From positions 3,225,306 to 3,289,305 of the forward strand of contig CP036352.1 of assembly GCA_007753915.1 (NCBI GenBank): a stretch of 64,000 nucleotides of DNA, read 5' to 3'. Both the position numbers and the translations under genes were made by a program. Source of the stretch: Phycisphaerae bacterium RAS2 (GTDB taxonomy: Bacteria > Planctomycetota > Phycisphaerae > UBA1845 > UTPLA1). Positions 35,207 through 45,009 of the stretch are shown piece after piece. Within the stretch, counting starts at the first letter, position 1, and the number at the start of each line of letters is the position of its first letter. The notes below the pieces were generated by a model. That model saw nothing but the letters and a program-made list of their open reading frames with translations. It had not been told where the DNA came from and ran no database searches.

Positions 35207-36379
35207 ATGCCTTTCACACGCGCCAGCCGCCTCGATCAGCTTCCCCCCTATCTCTTTATCGAGATCGACCGCAAGAAACGCGCCGCCATCGCCGCCGGCA
35301 AGGACGTGATCGACTTCGGTGTCGGCGACCCCGACCGCCCCACGCCGACCTTCATCATCGACCGCATGGCCAAGACGATCTACGACCCAAAGAACCACCG
35401 CTACCCCTACGACGCCGGTTTCCCCGAATTCAAGAACGCCGCCGCCGCGTGGTTCAAATCGCGCTTCGGCGTCACGCTCGACCCGGCCGCCGAAATCCTC
35501 GCGCTCATCGGAAGCAAGGAGGGCCTGGGTCACCTACCGCTGGCCGTGCTCAACCCCGGTGATGTCGCGCTCGTGCCGACGCCGGCCTACCCCGTGTACA
35601 ACGCCGCGACGATCTTCGCCGGCGGCGTGCCGCATCAGATGCCGCTGGCCGAATCGCGCGGATTCCTGCCGGACCTCGATGCGATCCCCACCGATGTGCT
35701 GGCGAAGACGAAACTGATGTTCGTGAATTATCCGAACAACCCGACCGGCGCCGTCGCGCCGTTGTCGTTCTACGAGCGGGCCGTCGCGCTGGCTCGCAAA
35801 CACGATTTTCTCATCTGTTCCGACGCGCCGTACAGCGAGACGTACTTCGATCCCGCCGATCGGCCGCCGTCAATTCTCCAGGTGCCCGGCGCGAAGGATG
35901 TCTGCATCGAGATGCACTCGTTGAGCAAGACGTTCAACATGACCGGCTGGCGCGTGGCCTTCGCCGTGGGCAATCCCGACGTGCTGGCGGCGCTGGCGAA
36001 GGTCAAGGGCAACATGGACAGCGGGGCATTCGGCGCGATCCAGCAGGCCGGCGCGATGGCGCTTGAGCAGATCGATCGGCCGGAGGTGACCGCGATCCGC
36101 GAGACGTACAAGGCCCGGCGCGACGCGCTGGTGCCGGCGCTGAACCGCGCGGGGTTCAAGGTGGACCTTCCGCGGGCGACATTTTTCGTCTGGGCAAACT
36201 GCCCGGCCGGCTACGACTCGATGGGCTGCGCGTCGCGGCTGCTGGAGGAGGCGGCAATCGTCGCGATCCCCGGCGTTGGGTTCGGCCCGGCCGGCGAGGG
36301 GTTCGTGCGATTCGCGCTAACGGTCGAAGTGGATCGAATTGAAGCAGCGGGCCGGCGGCTGGCGGAGATGAAGTGGTGA
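35207..36379 (+). CDS. dapL: LL-diaminopimelate aminotransferase (class I PLP enzyme)
   Basis: 390 residues. The class I/II aminotransferase fold is shown by DFGVGDPDRPTP, NYPNNPTGAVAP, DAPYSETYF, and SLSKTFNMTGWR, whose Lys binds PLP. The N-terminus (RASRLDQLPPYLFIEIDRKK) closely resembles DapL, which converts tetrahydrodipicolinate to LL-diaminopimelate in one step of lysine and peptidoglycan-precursor synthesis. A generic alanine/aspartate aminotransferase is the alternative. Overlaps folK by 4 nt (GTGA). Confidence 0.82.
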   Translation: MPFTRASRLDQLPPYLFIEIDRKKRAAIAAGKDVIDFGVGDPDRPTPTFIIDRMAKTIYDPKNHRYPYDAGFPEFKNAAAAWFKSRFGVTLDPAAEILALIGSKEGLGHLPLAVLNPGDVALVPTPAYPVYNAATIFAGGVPHQMPLAESRGFLPDLDAIPTDVLAKTKLMFVNYPNNPTGAVAPLSFYERAVALARKHDFLICSDAPYSETYFDPADRPPSILQVPGAKDVCIEMHSLSKTFNMTGWRVAFAVGNPDVLAALAKVKGNMDSGAFGAIQQAGAMALEQIDRPEVTAIRETYKARRDALVPALNRAGFKVDLPRATFFVWANCPAGYDSMGCASRLLEEAAIVAIPGVGFGPAGEGFVRFALTVEVDRIEAAGRRLAEMKW

Positions 36380-36879
36380 GCGGACCAGCGCGGCACATCG
36401 CGTTCATCGGCCTGGGGTCGAACCTGGGCAACCGCGAGAAGAACATCTCGGCGGCGCTGAACGCGCTGGAGGCCACGCGCGAAATAGACGTATTAAAAAC
36501 TTCGGCCCTGTACGAAACCGATCCGGTCGGCGGCCCCGACGGCCAGGGCAAGTACCTCAACGCCGTCGCGCAGGTCCGCACGACCCTGACGGCCCCGCGA
36601 CTGCTGCACGTCTGCCGGCGAATCGAAGACTCGCTCCAGCGCCAGCGCGCCGTGCATCACGGTCCGCGCACGATGGACCTGGACATCCTCGCGTTTGACG
36701 ATGAAATTCACTCTTCGCCCGAGCTGATGATCCCCCACCCGCTGATGCACGAGCGGCGGTTTGTGATGGAGCCGCTCGCCGAAATCGCGCCCGACTGGGT
36801 CCACCCCGCCCTCGATCAGAATGCGACGGAACTGCTCGCGCGCATCGGCAGCGGTGAATCGACCGGATCGGATGACTAA
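36376..36879 (+). CDS. folK: 2-amino-4-hydroxy-6-hydroxymethyldihydropteridine pyrophosphokinase
   Basis: 167 residues. FIGLGSNLGNRE near the start, the YETDPVG loop, and the catalytic/metal motif GPRTMDLDILAFDD identify HPPK, which pyrophosphorylates the pterin in folate synthesis. The GTG at 36376 overlaps the dapL stop; GGAG lies a few bases upstream. Confidence 0.93.
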   Translation: MSGPARHIAFIGLGSNLGNREKNISAALNALEATREIDVLKTSALYETDPVGGPDGQGKYLNAVAQVRTTLTAPRLLHVCRRIEDSLQRQRAVHHGPRTMDLDILAFDDEIHSSPELMIPHPLMHERRFVMEPLAEIAPDWVHPALDQNATELLARIGSGESTGSDD

Positions 36880-36914
36880 CTCGTGGGCGACGGGCCACGC
36901 CGCAGCCGCCCGAT

Positions 36915-37751
36915 TCAATTCCCGTTCAACACCGCCGAAACAAACGGACCTACGTCGTCGGGCGTGATCTGCCCGTCGTTGTTCACGTCGGCGTTGTCGA
37001 TGCGGCAGGTGGTGTGCGCCGAGTAATACTGGCTTGAGTTCGCCAGGGCGTCCACAAACGCGCCGATGTCCGCGCCGTTGATCGCGCCGTCGCAGTTCAT
37101 GTCGGCCACGGCCTTGGGCGGCAGCTTGCGAAGCTGCACCCCGTTGCAGGCGGCGCCGAGGGCTTCGCTGTCGCCCGGTACGATGCCGGAATGCAGACGC
37201 AACAGTCCCAGCGGCGGACCGGCCGATGCACGGTGCCGCGAATACGTCACGAACTCCTGATGCTGACCGGGCCACGCCCCGCCGACGATGTGGTGCGGCA
37301 GGCCGAATTCCTCGTCGCAACTGGTCAGGCTTCGCGTCGCCGGCGCGCCGGGCATCCACGCATAAACAATGATCTCGTATTCGCCGTATTCGAGGTTGCG
37401 GAAGAACAGGCAGGTCTCCAGCGGCAGGGTGTACGTCACCTGGCAATGGTCCATGAGTTTTTCGTCGTCACCGCTCGTCGACGGATCGTTCAGCGTCTTC
37501 AGTTCCGTGCCGCCGTATTGCCAGACCTGGACCGGCGTCACAACGCCGTTCACGTCGGTCAGATTGAACGTCGTGGTGTTGTGATAGACCGGCAGCGCGA
37601 GCCACTGGCCTGCCATGCCCGCGCCGGCGTAACTTGGTGAGGGAACCTGATCCGGCGGCCCCACCGCGACGTTGAAAGACTGCCCGCTGGCGGCGGCGAT
37701 CAATCCACACACCGTGACCGCGACAACGAGACCGAACCGTGCGCGTTTCAT
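36915..37751 (-). CDS. Exported protein with dockerin-like EF-hand repeats
   Basis: 278 residues: signal peptide (MKRARFGLVVAVTVCGLIAAA), a beta-rich central part with several cysteines, and two C-terminal calcium-loop repeats, DMNCDGAINGADIGAFVDAL and DVNNDGQITPDDVGPFVSAV. Paired DxNxDG helices are the dockerin type I pattern, which is common at the C-termini of secreted planctomycete proteins, where the partner is mostly unknown. GGAGG sits 6 nt before the ATG at 37751. The central domain is not one I recognise. Confidence 0.8.
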   Translation of the reverse strand: MKRARFGLVVAVTVCGLIAAASGQSFNVAVGPPDQVPSPSYAGAGMAGQWLALPVYHNTTTFNLTDVNGVVTPVQVWQYGGTELKTLNDPSTSGDDEKLMDHCQVTYTLPLETCLFFRNLEYGEYEIIVYAWMPGAPATRSLTSCDEEFGLPHHIVGGAWPGQHQEFVTYSRHRASAGPPLGLLRLHSGIVPGDSEALGAACNGVQLRKLPPKAVADMNCDGAINGADIGAFVDALANSSQYYSAHTTCRIDNADVNNDGQITPDDVGPFVSAVLNGN

Positions 37752-37894
37752 GGGATGCCTCCACAAACGAGCGGCCGCCGAATGAAATTTCGGGCCTCGC
37801 TCATCCGAGTCGGGGATGGCGACGCTGACGCGAACAAGCCCAGTGTATTGAATCCGGGCGGGCGTTTCAAGCCCCGACGCGACCCCGGCGCGCC

Positions 37895-39469
37895 CTAACG
37901 AGCAAACCGGGCCGATTCCGGCGTGTCGCCCGAAGCGCGCCGCGCCAGGCCGCGCGCGGTGAGGTGCTCCATTAACAAGTAAATCGTCTCGATCGCGCCG
38001 GCCGAGGGGTCCAGCTTCGCAGCCAGCTCCTCCACTGATTGCGGCGAGGAATTCAGCGTCGCGAGCAAGCGCCCTTGCATCGCCAGCACCGAAGCCGCGG
38101 CCTTTTTGCCCGCTTCAACGCCCGGCTGATCGTACGCGTTGATGTTCACAAGGCTTGCATACAGCCCCACCGCGCGCTCGAACAACGCAATCAATGCGCC
38201 GAGGCTGCGCCCATCCACGCGCGGCAGCGTCAGCATCATCGACGCTCGCCCGCTCTCCGACAGCGCTTCGCGCGTGCCGAGCAGAAAGCCGTGCAGAAAG
38301 TCGCCGCTGGTCGCGCCGGGTTGCACCTCCAACACATCACCGCCGCCATCCAGCACCCGCACAAACGTCACGAAGAAATTCGCCACGCCGTCGCGAAGCT
38401 GCTGCACGTATGCGTGCTGATCGGTCGAGCCTTTGTTGCCATAGACCGTCAGCCCCTGCTCGACAGTCTTTCCGTCGCGATCCAGCCGCTTGCCCAGCGA
38501 CTCCATGATGAGTTGCTGCAAATATCGCCCCAATAGCAACAGCCGATCCTTGTACGGCAGCACGACCATGTCGCGCGCGCCGCGGCCGTCCGTCGCTGCG
38601 TGCCAGGCCAGCGCCATGAGCGCGGCGGGGTTCTTCATCGGGTCGCTGACGCGCGTCGCAGCATCGCAAAGCCTCGCGCCTTCCAGCATCGCCGCGATGT
38701 CCAGCCCCTGAAGCGCCGCTGGCAACAGGCCGACGGCCGACGTGACGCTGGTGCGACCGCCGACCCAGTCGAACATTTCAAATCGTGCGAGCCATTTCTG
38801 TTGCTCGGCGTGCTGGTCCATCGCGGAACCGGGCATGGTGATGGCAACGGCATGCTCCGCGAACGACAAACCCGCCGCGCGATAGGCCGCTTCGACCAGC
38901 AGCATCGCGTTGCGCGTTTCGGGGGTGCCGCCGCTCTTGGACGTGACGATGCAAAGCGTTTCGACGAGGCGGCCATTCAAACCGGCCAGAACGCGCGCGA
39001 TGCCGTCGGGGTCGGTGTTGTCCAGAAAGTGCGGCGCGAGCTGGTCGCGCGAAGGATGGCCCAGCGCATCGGCGATGAACATCGGCCCCAGCGCCGACCC
39101 GCCGATGCCAATGCCAAGCAGCCGCGTGAAGCGCGGCGCGCCGGGTGGTCGAACGCGCCCCGCATGAACGTCTTCGGCGAACTTCTGCACCGCGACGATC
39201 GACGCGCGAATGGCGCGGGCGATCTCCGCCGACGGCGCGAGGTCCGGCGCGCGCAGCCAGTAATGCCCCACCATGCGATTCTCATCGCGATTGGCGATCG
39301 CGCCGGCCTGCAACGCCGCCATTTCGTCGAACGCGCGCGTCATCGCCGGCCCCATGCGACGCAAAAACGCATCGTCCATCGGCATGCGGCTGACATCGAG
39401 CGTGAAATCAAGATCGGAAATGCGACACTGCCATCGACCAAAACGCCTCCATTGCTCGCGCGCATCCAT
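37895..39469 (-). CDS. pgi: Glucose-6-phosphate isomerase
   Basis: 524 residues. It contains the sugar-phosphate-binding loop [15 protein letters not shown], the [12 protein letters not shown] segment, and the C-terminal motif around [11 protein letters not shown] with the catalytic Lys. It interconverts glucose-6-P and fructose-6-P. The ATG at 39469 (GAGG 6 nt upstream) is preferred over an upstream in-frame start. Confidence 0.93.
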   Translation of the reverse strand: MDAREQWRRFGRWQCRISDLDFTLDVSRMPMDDAFLRRMGPAMTRAFDEMAALQAGAIANRDENRMVGHYWLRAPDLAPSAEIARAIRASIVAVQKFAEDVHAGRVRPPGAPRFTRLLGIGIGGSALGPMFIADALGHPSRDQLAPHFLDNTDPDGIARVLAGLNGRLVETLCIVTSKSGGTPETRNAMLLVEAAYRAAGLSFAEHAVAITMPGSAMDQHAEQQKWLARFEMFDWVGGRTSVTSAVGLLPAALQGLDIAAMLEGARLCDAATRVSDPMKNPAALMALAWHAATDGRGARDMVVLPYKDRLLLLGRYLQQLIMESLGKRLDRDGKTVEQGLTVYGNKGSTDQHAYVQQLRDGVANFFVTFVRVLDGGGDVLEVQPGATSGDFLHGFLLGTREALSESGRASMMLTLPRVDGRSLGALIALFERAVGLYASLVNINAYDQPGVEAGKKAAASVLAMQGRLLATLNSSPQSVEELAAKLDPSAGAIETIYLLMEHLTARGLARRASGDTPESARFAR

Positions 39470-39514
39470 GTCGCACCTCGTGAAGTGCAAGTCTACCCGC
39501 GCCCGATTCAACCG

Positions 39515-40708
39515 TCACGTCGCGCGCAGTCGCCGCGTCAGCACCGTGCACCCGACCGACGCAAACGCGACAGCCATGCCAATCAGCACCGCGGCTTTGG
39601 GCAGCGTGCCCGCGAAGCCTTCGTTGCGAATCAACGCGATGAAGCCGTCGTACGACCAGCCGTTGATCGTGAGCAGGCCGAGCTTTTGCATGAAATCGGG
39701 CATGATCCAGCGCGGGACCATGCTCCCGCCGATTGCGCTCATCGCAAGGTTCACCATCGTGCCGATCGAGTCGAGTTGCTCGTAGGTGCGCGAGATCGCG
39801 CCGAGCAGCAGCCCGAACGCGGTCGTCGCCATGCACGTTGCAAGCGTCAACACAAACAGCCCGCCGGTCATGTCCCAGATGGCGACACCGAACACCGCCC
39901 ACGCATAGAGATACATCACGTAGCAATGCACAAGGCCCAGCGTGACCGCGAAAACCTGTTGCCCCATCACGATGTGCACGGGATGAATCGGCGCGGCCAG
40001 TTGCCGTCGAATCGTGCCGCTGGTGATCTCCTCCAGCAGCCCGCGCCCCGCGCCGGTCGAGAGAAACAGCAGAAACATCGGCACGATGCCCGCGAGAAAC
40101 GTGTGCTTCGACGCGACCACCATCCGCTGAATCGCCACGCCGCGACGATCGACCTGAATCAGCGCCTGCGGCTGGGCCGGCCCCGTCGTCGCGGTATCGC
40201 CTTCCTTGCGGCGGATGCCGAACAACTGCTCAAAAACATTTTGCCCCGCCGCCATCTGAACAAGGCCGATGACAATGTCCGCTTCGGTGTCCTGCGTCTC
40301 GTCGTAGTACATCACGATGCCGCGATGCGCCGGACCGGACAGCACGTTCGGCGCGAGACCGTAGCCCTTGGGGATGACCAGCGCGACGCGAAACTTGCCC
40401 TCGCGGCGGATGGCCTCCTGCACGCTCTGCTCCGTGAGCGGCTCGCCGTCGGGTGCTTCGTTTCGCGTCGTGATGACCTTCACGCGCTCTTCCTTGAGCG
40501 TGTCGACGAGCACCTGCGACTGCGGCGTGCGGTCGTTGTCGATCACGGCGACTTTGAACGGGCGACCCGCGGGACCGGCAAAGATCTGTGTGAAGATCGT
40601 GTACAGCACGATGCCCGGCAGAAAGATTACCGCCAGCGTCGAGCGCGAGCGCGACAGAATGCGAAAATGCTTCCAGGCGATCGTTCCGATGATCCGTGCG
40701 TGTGACAT
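39515..40708 (-). CDS. ABC-2 type transporter permease
   Basis: 397 residues: one N-terminal membrane helix, a long extracytoplasmic domain of about 150 residues, and about five helices in the C-terminal half. This is the ABC-2 (YhgE/DrrB-like) exporter layout. The gene starts 3 nt after the ATPase gene, so the two form one exporter. The substrate is not evident; drugs, lipids or polysaccharides are possible. Confidence 0.86.
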   Translation of the reverse strand: MSHARIIGTIAWKHFRILSRSRSTLAVIFLPGIVLYTIFTQIFAGPAGRPFKVAVIDNDRTPQSQVLVDTLKEERVKVITTRNEAPDGEPLTEQSVQEAIRREGKFRVALVIPKGYGLAPNVLSGPAHRGIVMYYDETQDTEADIVIGLVQMAAGQNVFEQLFGIRRKEGDTATTGPAQPQALIQVDRRGVAIQRMVVASKHTFLAGIVPMFLLFLSTGAGRGLLEEITSGTIRRQLAAPIHPVHIVMGQQVFAVTLGLVHCYVMYLYAWAVFGVAIWDMTGGLFVLTLATCMATTAFGLLLGAISRTYEQLDSIGTMVNLAMSAIGGSMVPRWIMPDFMQKLGLLTINGWSYDGFIALIRNEGFAGTLPKAAVLIGMAVAFASVGCTVLTRRLRAT

Positions 40709-40711
40709 GGG

Positions 40712-41659
40712 TTACTCGCGCAGCGCGCGACCGGTAAGCTCCAGGAACACCGTCTCGAGGTTCGGCTCTCGAAGGCTGATCGATGTCGGGTGAATGTCCA
40801 ATTCATTCGCACACCGCGCCGCCAGCGCGATCGTCTGGCCCGCGTCGCGAATCACAATGTGCGCCGTGTCCGACTCCAGGGTCCAGGCCACGTCGCCAAG
40901 CCGCCGGGCCAGTTCGCCGATCCGCGGTTCGGTCAGACCCGGCGCGCAAAGCACCAGGTCGCGCTGAATCCGACTGCTGCGCGTCAACTCGGCCAGCGTC
41001 CCCTGCGCGAGCAGCTTCCCGTGGTCGATGATCGCCGTGCGATGACACAGGCGCTGCGCCTCTTCCATGTAATGCGTCGTGTACAGCACCGCCCGGCCCG
41101 ACGCCGCCAGACGCTCCACGATCTCAAAGATATACGCCCGCGCCTGCGGATCGACGCCGGCCGTCGGCTCGTCGAGCAGCACCAGCCCCGGATCGTGCAA
41201 CAGGGCGGCCGCGATGTTCAGCCGCCGTTTCATCCCGCCCGACCACGTCCCCACCAGATCATTGCCGCGATCCGTCAGGCCGACCGCGTCCAGCAATTCA
41301 TCAATCCGGCGGGCCAGCGCCGCGCCGTGCAGGTCGTACAACCGGCCGACAAACCAGAGATTCTCGCGGCCGGTCATGCGGTCGGCGAGGCTGATCTCCT
41401 GCGGCACGTAGCCGATGCGGCGTTTGTAAGCCGTGCCGCCGAGTTCAACCTGGTCCTGCGTCGACCCGCCGCCGAGCAACACGGTCCCGCCGTCGGGCCG
41501 GAGCAGGCCGGCGATGATGTTGATGGTTGTCGATTTCCCGGCGCCGTTGGGACCGAGCAGGCCGAAGATTTCCCCGGCGGCGATCTCAAACGACAACCCA
41601 TCGACCGCGCGGTTCGATCCGTACGATTTGACAAGCTGCGATACGGTGAGAACGCTCAA
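40712..41659 (-). CDS. ABC transporter ATP-binding protein
   Basis: About 315 residues from the TTG at 41659 (a GTG at 41701 would add 14 residues but falls inside a repeat and has no ribosome site). Walker A is LGPNGAGKST, the signature WSGGMKRR, and Walker B LVLLDEPTAGVD, followed by the H-loop in LYTTHYMEE. DrrA/CcmA-type exporter subunit paired with the permease downstream. The start codon is uncertain. Confidence 0.92.
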   Translation of the reverse strand: MSVLTVSQLVKSYGSNRAVDGLSFEIAAGEIFGLLGPNGAGKSTTINIIAGLLRPDGGTVLLGGGSTQDQVELGGTAYKRRIGYVPQEISLADRMTGRENLWFVGRLYDLHGAALARRIDELLDAVGLTDRGNDLVGTWSGGMKRRLNIAAALLHDPGLVLLDEPTAGVDPQARAYIFEIVERLAASGRAVLYTTHYMEEAQRLCHRTAIIDHGKLLAQGTLAELTRSSRIQRDLVLCAPGLTEPRIGELARRLGDVAWTLESDTAHIVIRDAGQTIALAARCANELDIHPTSISLREPNLETVFLELTGRALRE

Positions 41660-41697
41660 CCGGGTAATCCGCGCGAGCGGCTCCTTGATATCTCCGG

Positions 41698-41728
41698 CCA
41701 CTGGTCACTGGTCACTGACCACTGACCC
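41698..41728. repeat. CACTGACC/CACTGGT repeat between exporter and dehydrogenase genes
   Basis: A run of CACTGGT and CACTGACC units containing a near-perfect palindrome (TGGTCA-C-TGACCA). It resembles the repeat next to thiG at 30291-30322. It touches the stop codon of the dehydrogenase gene at 41728. Confidence 0.8.
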
Positions 41729-43080
41729 TACGCTTTCACGATCTTCTCGCGGCCCTTGCGCACCTTTGCCGTCGCGTTGCGGCTGTCGATCACCAGTTTT
41801 GAATGCCGCACGATCGCGTCGTAGTCGTACGCCGAGTGATCGGTGGAGATCAGCACCGCGTCGTAGCGCTTCAGATTCGCCGGCGTCAGCGATACCGACT
41901 TCATGCGCAGATCGTGTTCGCGACCGCGATGCGTGCGCGGAATGTGCGGATCGTTGTAATCGACCTTCGCCCCCGCATGTCGCAGGTGTTCGATCAACTC
42001 GATGCTCGGGCTTTCGCGCAAATCATCGACGTCCTTCTTGTACGCCAGCCCCAGCACAAGAATCCGCGAACCGCGCAGCGGCTTGCCGCGGTCATTCAAC
42101 GCATCGGACAGACGGTTAATAACATAGCGCGGCATGTGCGTGTTGATTTCGCCCGCCAGCTCGATGAATCGCGTCGGCTCGCCGTACTGCCGCGCCTTCC
42201 ACGTCAGGTAAAACGGATCGATCGGGATGCAGTGCCCGCCCAGGCCCGGCCCGGGATAAAACGCCGAGTACCCGAACGGCTTGGTCTTCGCCGCGTTGAT
42301 CACATCCCACACGTCGATGCCCATCCGATCAAAGAGCATTTTCAACTCGTTGACCATCGCGATGTTCACGCAGCGATAGACGTTCTCCACGATCTTCGCC
42401 GCCTCGGCCACTTCGCAACTCGATACCGGCACGACCTGCGAAATCGCCCCGGCGTACAGCTTCACCGCCAGCCGCTTGCTCGTCGGGTCGTAACCGCCGA
42501 CCACCTTCGGAATCGTCTCGGTGCTGTAGTCCTTGCGACCGGGGTCTTCACGCTCGGGGCTGAACGCGAGAAAGAAATCCCGCCCCGCCTTGAGACCGCT
42601 GCCCTTCTCCAGAATCGGCTTCACCAGTTCGCGCGTCGTGCCGGGATAGGTCGTCGATTCCAGCACGACGAGTTGCCCCTTGCGAAGCTGCGCCGCAATC
42701 GCCCGCGACGTCGATTCGATGTAACTCATGTCCGGATCGCGGCTCTTCGACAGCGGCGTCGGCACGCAGATGATGATCGCATCGGGCTTGCTCAACTCGC
42801 GAAAGTCCGCCGTCGCGCGAAACCGACCGGCGCGAATCAGCGAACTGATCGTCGAGGACGGGATATGCTTGATGTAGCTCCTGCCTGCATTGAGCTGCTT
42901 CACCTTCGACCCGTCGATATCAAACCCCAGGCACTTGTACCCGGCCGACCCGAACGTCCGCACCAGCGGCAGACCGACGTACCCCATGCCCATGACACCG
43001 ACCAGCGCGCGGCGCGAGTCGATTCGCTTCTCGAGGTCCTTGCTGTTCAAGGAAATTGTCTCCTGTGAATTCTTCGCCAT
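41728..43080 (-). CDS. UDP-sugar 6-dehydrogenase (UDP-glucose/UDP-HexNAc type)
   Basis: 450 residues. The N-terminal Rossmann site is VMGMGYVGLPLVRTFGSAG. ESTTYPGTT and the catalytic Cys region GLGGHCIPIDPFYLTW match the UDP-N-acetylhexosamine/UDP-glucose dehydrogenase family. NAD-dependent double oxidation gives a uronic acid for surface polysaccharide. The HCIPIDP motif favours the UDP-HexNAc (WbpA-like) branch, but substrate is uncertain. The ATG at 43080 gives a normal start; an upstream in-frame ATG at 43239 would add a low-complexity stretch. Confidence 0.9.
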   Translation of the reverse strand: MAKNSQETISLNSKDLEKRIDSRRALVGVMGMGYVGLPLVRTFGSAGYKCLGFDIDGSKVKQLNAGRSYIKHIPSSTISSLIRAGRFRATADFRELSKPDAIIICVPTPLSKSRDPDMSYIESTSRAIAAQLRKGQLVVLESTTYPGTTRELVKPILEKGSGLKAGRDFFLAFSPEREDPGRKDYSTETIPKVVGGYDPTSKRLAVKLYAGAISQVVPVSSCEVAEAAKIVENVYRCVNIAMVNELKMLFDRMGIDVWDVINAAKTKPFGYSAFYPGPGLGGHCIPIDPFYLTWKARQYGEPTRFIELAGEINTHMPRYVINRLSDALNDRGKPLRGSRILVLGLAYKKDVDDLRESPSIELIEHLRHAGAKVDYNDPHIPRTHRGREHDLRMKSVSLTPANLKRYDAVLISTDHSAYDYDAIVRHSKLVIDSRNATAKVRKGREKIVKA

Positions 43081-43340
43081 CCGCCGCCCCGCACGCATCC
43101 AGCGGAGCCGACCGAACGGAACATTAGAAGGGCTGCCGCATGGCCCGACAAGCGAGGCGGGGCCTTTGTCCCTGCGGCCGATCGAACAGCTTGATCGGCC
43201 TGAACCTCCTCCCCCTTCGCCCCGTAGCGAAAGCGCCAATCAGGGCATCCGATAATCCGATTTCGAGTGCAGCCGGAGCGTGGCGGGCAGCCCGCTTGCC
43301 CTCGGCCGCTGCTCCGATACACTGCGCCGCACCGACAGCC

Positions 43341-44519
43341 ATGCTCGCAACCTCGCCCTTCATGCTTGGCGGAATCTGGACAGCCATCTCCCACAACTGG
43401 GCGCTGTTCTCCATTCTTCTCACGCTGCTCCTGCTGGTCATCGTGCCGGCCCTGGTACTCGCCAAGTACGTTCGCATCAGCCTCAACATCATGAAGGACA
43501 CGGTGCCGCCGCTCTCGGTGCCGCAGCTTTGCTTCGACCGCATCCCCGGCGAGGAGCGCGACGTCTTCGCGGCTGACGGCATTCGCCTGCGCGGCATCTT
43601 CATGCACCCGCCGCCCGGTGTCTCGCGCCGCGGGCTGGTCATCTTTGCGCCGGAGTTCATGAGCGATCGCAACAGTTGCGCGCGATACTGCCGCCCGTTG
43701 CTCGAGGCCGGTTACGACGTGTTCTCGTTCGACTTTCGCGGGCACGGCGAGAGCGCGAAGGAAGAAGGCTTCAACCCGCGCCAATGGGCCAGCGACCGCG
43801 AAATCTCCGACATGACCGGCGTCATCAGCTTCGCCGAACAGTGGTTGGAGAAAATGGGCTACCCCGTTGAGATCGGACTCTTCGGCATTTCGCGCGGGGC
43901 CTGCACGTCGATCCTCGTCGCGGCGCAGAACCCGGTCGTGAAGGCCATCGTCGTCGACGGGGCCTTCTCCTCCGACCACACGCTTGAGCACCTCATGAAG
44001 CGATGGGCCAAGATCTTCGCGAAAGTGAAGTTTGTCTATGAGAACCACCCGCCCGAGTTCTGGCGGTTCCTGCGATGGTGCCTTTTTGTCACATGCCGCT
44101 TCAAGTTCGGCTGCACCTACCCCTCGGTGAAGAAGGCCCTCAAGCGCATGCCGCCGCGGCCGCTCCTGTTCGTGCACGGACAGCGCGACAGCTACATCCC
44201 TGTCGAGCAGTCGCGCATGCTCTACGCCCTCGCCCCGCAGCCGAAATACCTATGGATCGTTCAGGGCGCGAAACACAACCAGTCGGTAGACATGGCCCCG
44301 GCCGAGTATGCCCGCCGCACGGTGCAGTTCTTCGATCAATACCTCTGGCGCAAGGCCGAGCCGAGCAACATGTACCAGCCCGATCGGTTCGTGCGCATGG
44401 CGCGCTCGGCGCGGGATGGCGTCGCGCGTTCCCCACGCGACCAAAACGAAGGCGAGTCGCGCGTTCCCGCCTCCAGCGCTAACGTGACTGCCGAAGTCGC
44501 GAGCAAATCTCAAAACTGA
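43341..44519 (+). CDS. Membrane-anchored alpha/beta hydrolase
   Basis: 392 residues. One N-terminal membrane helix (ILLTLLLLVIVPALVLAKYV) precedes an alpha/beta hydrolase domain. The nucleophile elbow is GLFGISRGACTS, the acid lies in VHGQRDSYIP, and the His is in GAKHNQS, so the catalytic triad is present. A DFRGHGES segment also fits. The substrate is unknown; acylglycerols, peptides or esters are possible. The gene is divergent from the UDP-sugar dehydrogenase. The ATG at 43341 is preferred because the upstream extension is low-complexity. Confidence 0.8.
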   Translation: MLATSPFMLGGIWTAISHNWALFSILLTLLLLVIVPALVLAKYVRISLNIMKDTVPPLSVPQLCFDRIPGEERDVFAADGIRLRGIFMHPPPGVSRRGLVIFAPEFMSDRNSCARYCRPLLEAGYDVFSFDFRGHGESAKEEGFNPRQWASDREISDMTGVISFAEQWLEKMGYPVEIGLFGISRGACTSILVAAQNPVVKAIVVDGAFSSDHTLEHLMKRWAKIFAKVKFVYENHPPEFWRFLRWCLFVTCRFKFGCTYPSVKKALKRMPPRPLLFVHGQRDSYIPVEQSRMLYALAPQPKYLWIVQGAKHNQSVDMAPAEYARRTVQFFDQYLWRKAEPSNMYQPDRFVRMARSARDGVARSPRDQNEGESRVPASSANVTAEVASKSQN

Positions 44520-44557
44520 TGGCGGAGGCCCCCGAAAACGTCGCAACCCCAACGACT

Positions 44558-44585
44558 CCCTCTCCCTTCCAGGGAGGGGTGAGGG
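44558..44585. repeat. GC-rich intergenic repeat of the CCTCTCCC...GAGGGG type
   Basis: A palindromic C-run/G-run hairpin (CCCTCTCCC near AGGGAGGGG, then GTGAGGG), similar in form to the two longer copies at 63506-63569 and 63625-63688. It lies 38 nt after the hydrolase stop and may also act as a stem in transcription termination, although there is no T tract. Confidence 0.6.
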
Positions 44586-44669
44586 TAGACCTGTTGAACT
44601 CGCCCGGCATCGCCTTTCTGCTCAACCGCTCGAGCACGCCGACGACGTGACGCAGCAACTCAAATTGCT

Positions 44670-44987
44670 CTATGCGATTTTGCGATACAACCATACCATC
44701 ATCGGAAGTGCAAGCAGAAACCAACCCATCCCGCGAATCAGCACCGCCGGCGTGGCCTCGGTGACGATGCTGTGCCCGGCCCAGCCTCGGTACCCTTCAA
44801 GGTACTGCGCGAGCAGGATGCACATGATCGACGTGATCAGGTAACGCGAACCGCGAAAATGCCCCATGGCGCCGCCGCCAAACGCGCCGAACAAATAAAG
44901 CACAAGGACCCCGCCCAATACGATCATCGCGCTGACGGATGTGTCATCAAGAAAATCGTCGTAAACCCCGCGGAAGAAAGCTCGCAT
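44670..44987 (-). CDS. Small membrane protein, unknown
   Basis: 105 residues from the ATG at 44987 (AAGGTG 7 nt upstream). It has three hydrophobic helices and two conserved-looking Gly-rich turns (FGAFGGGAMGHFRGS). The family is not recognised. It is 22 nt downstream of the propeller gene on the same strand and is probably co-transcribed with it. Confidence 0.6.
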   Translation of the reverse strand: MRAFFRGVYDDFLDDTSVSAMIVLGGVLVLYLFGAFGGGAMGHFRGSRYLITSIMCILLAQYLEGYRGWAGHSIVTEATPAVLIRGMGWFLLALPMMVWLYRKIA

Positions 44988-45009
44988 GCAATTCACCTTG
45001 ATGCAACCC

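Noticed and set aside
38600-40705. 701-residue plus-strand frame over pgi and the ABC permease
   Set aside because: Spans two opposite-strand genes and has antisense composition.
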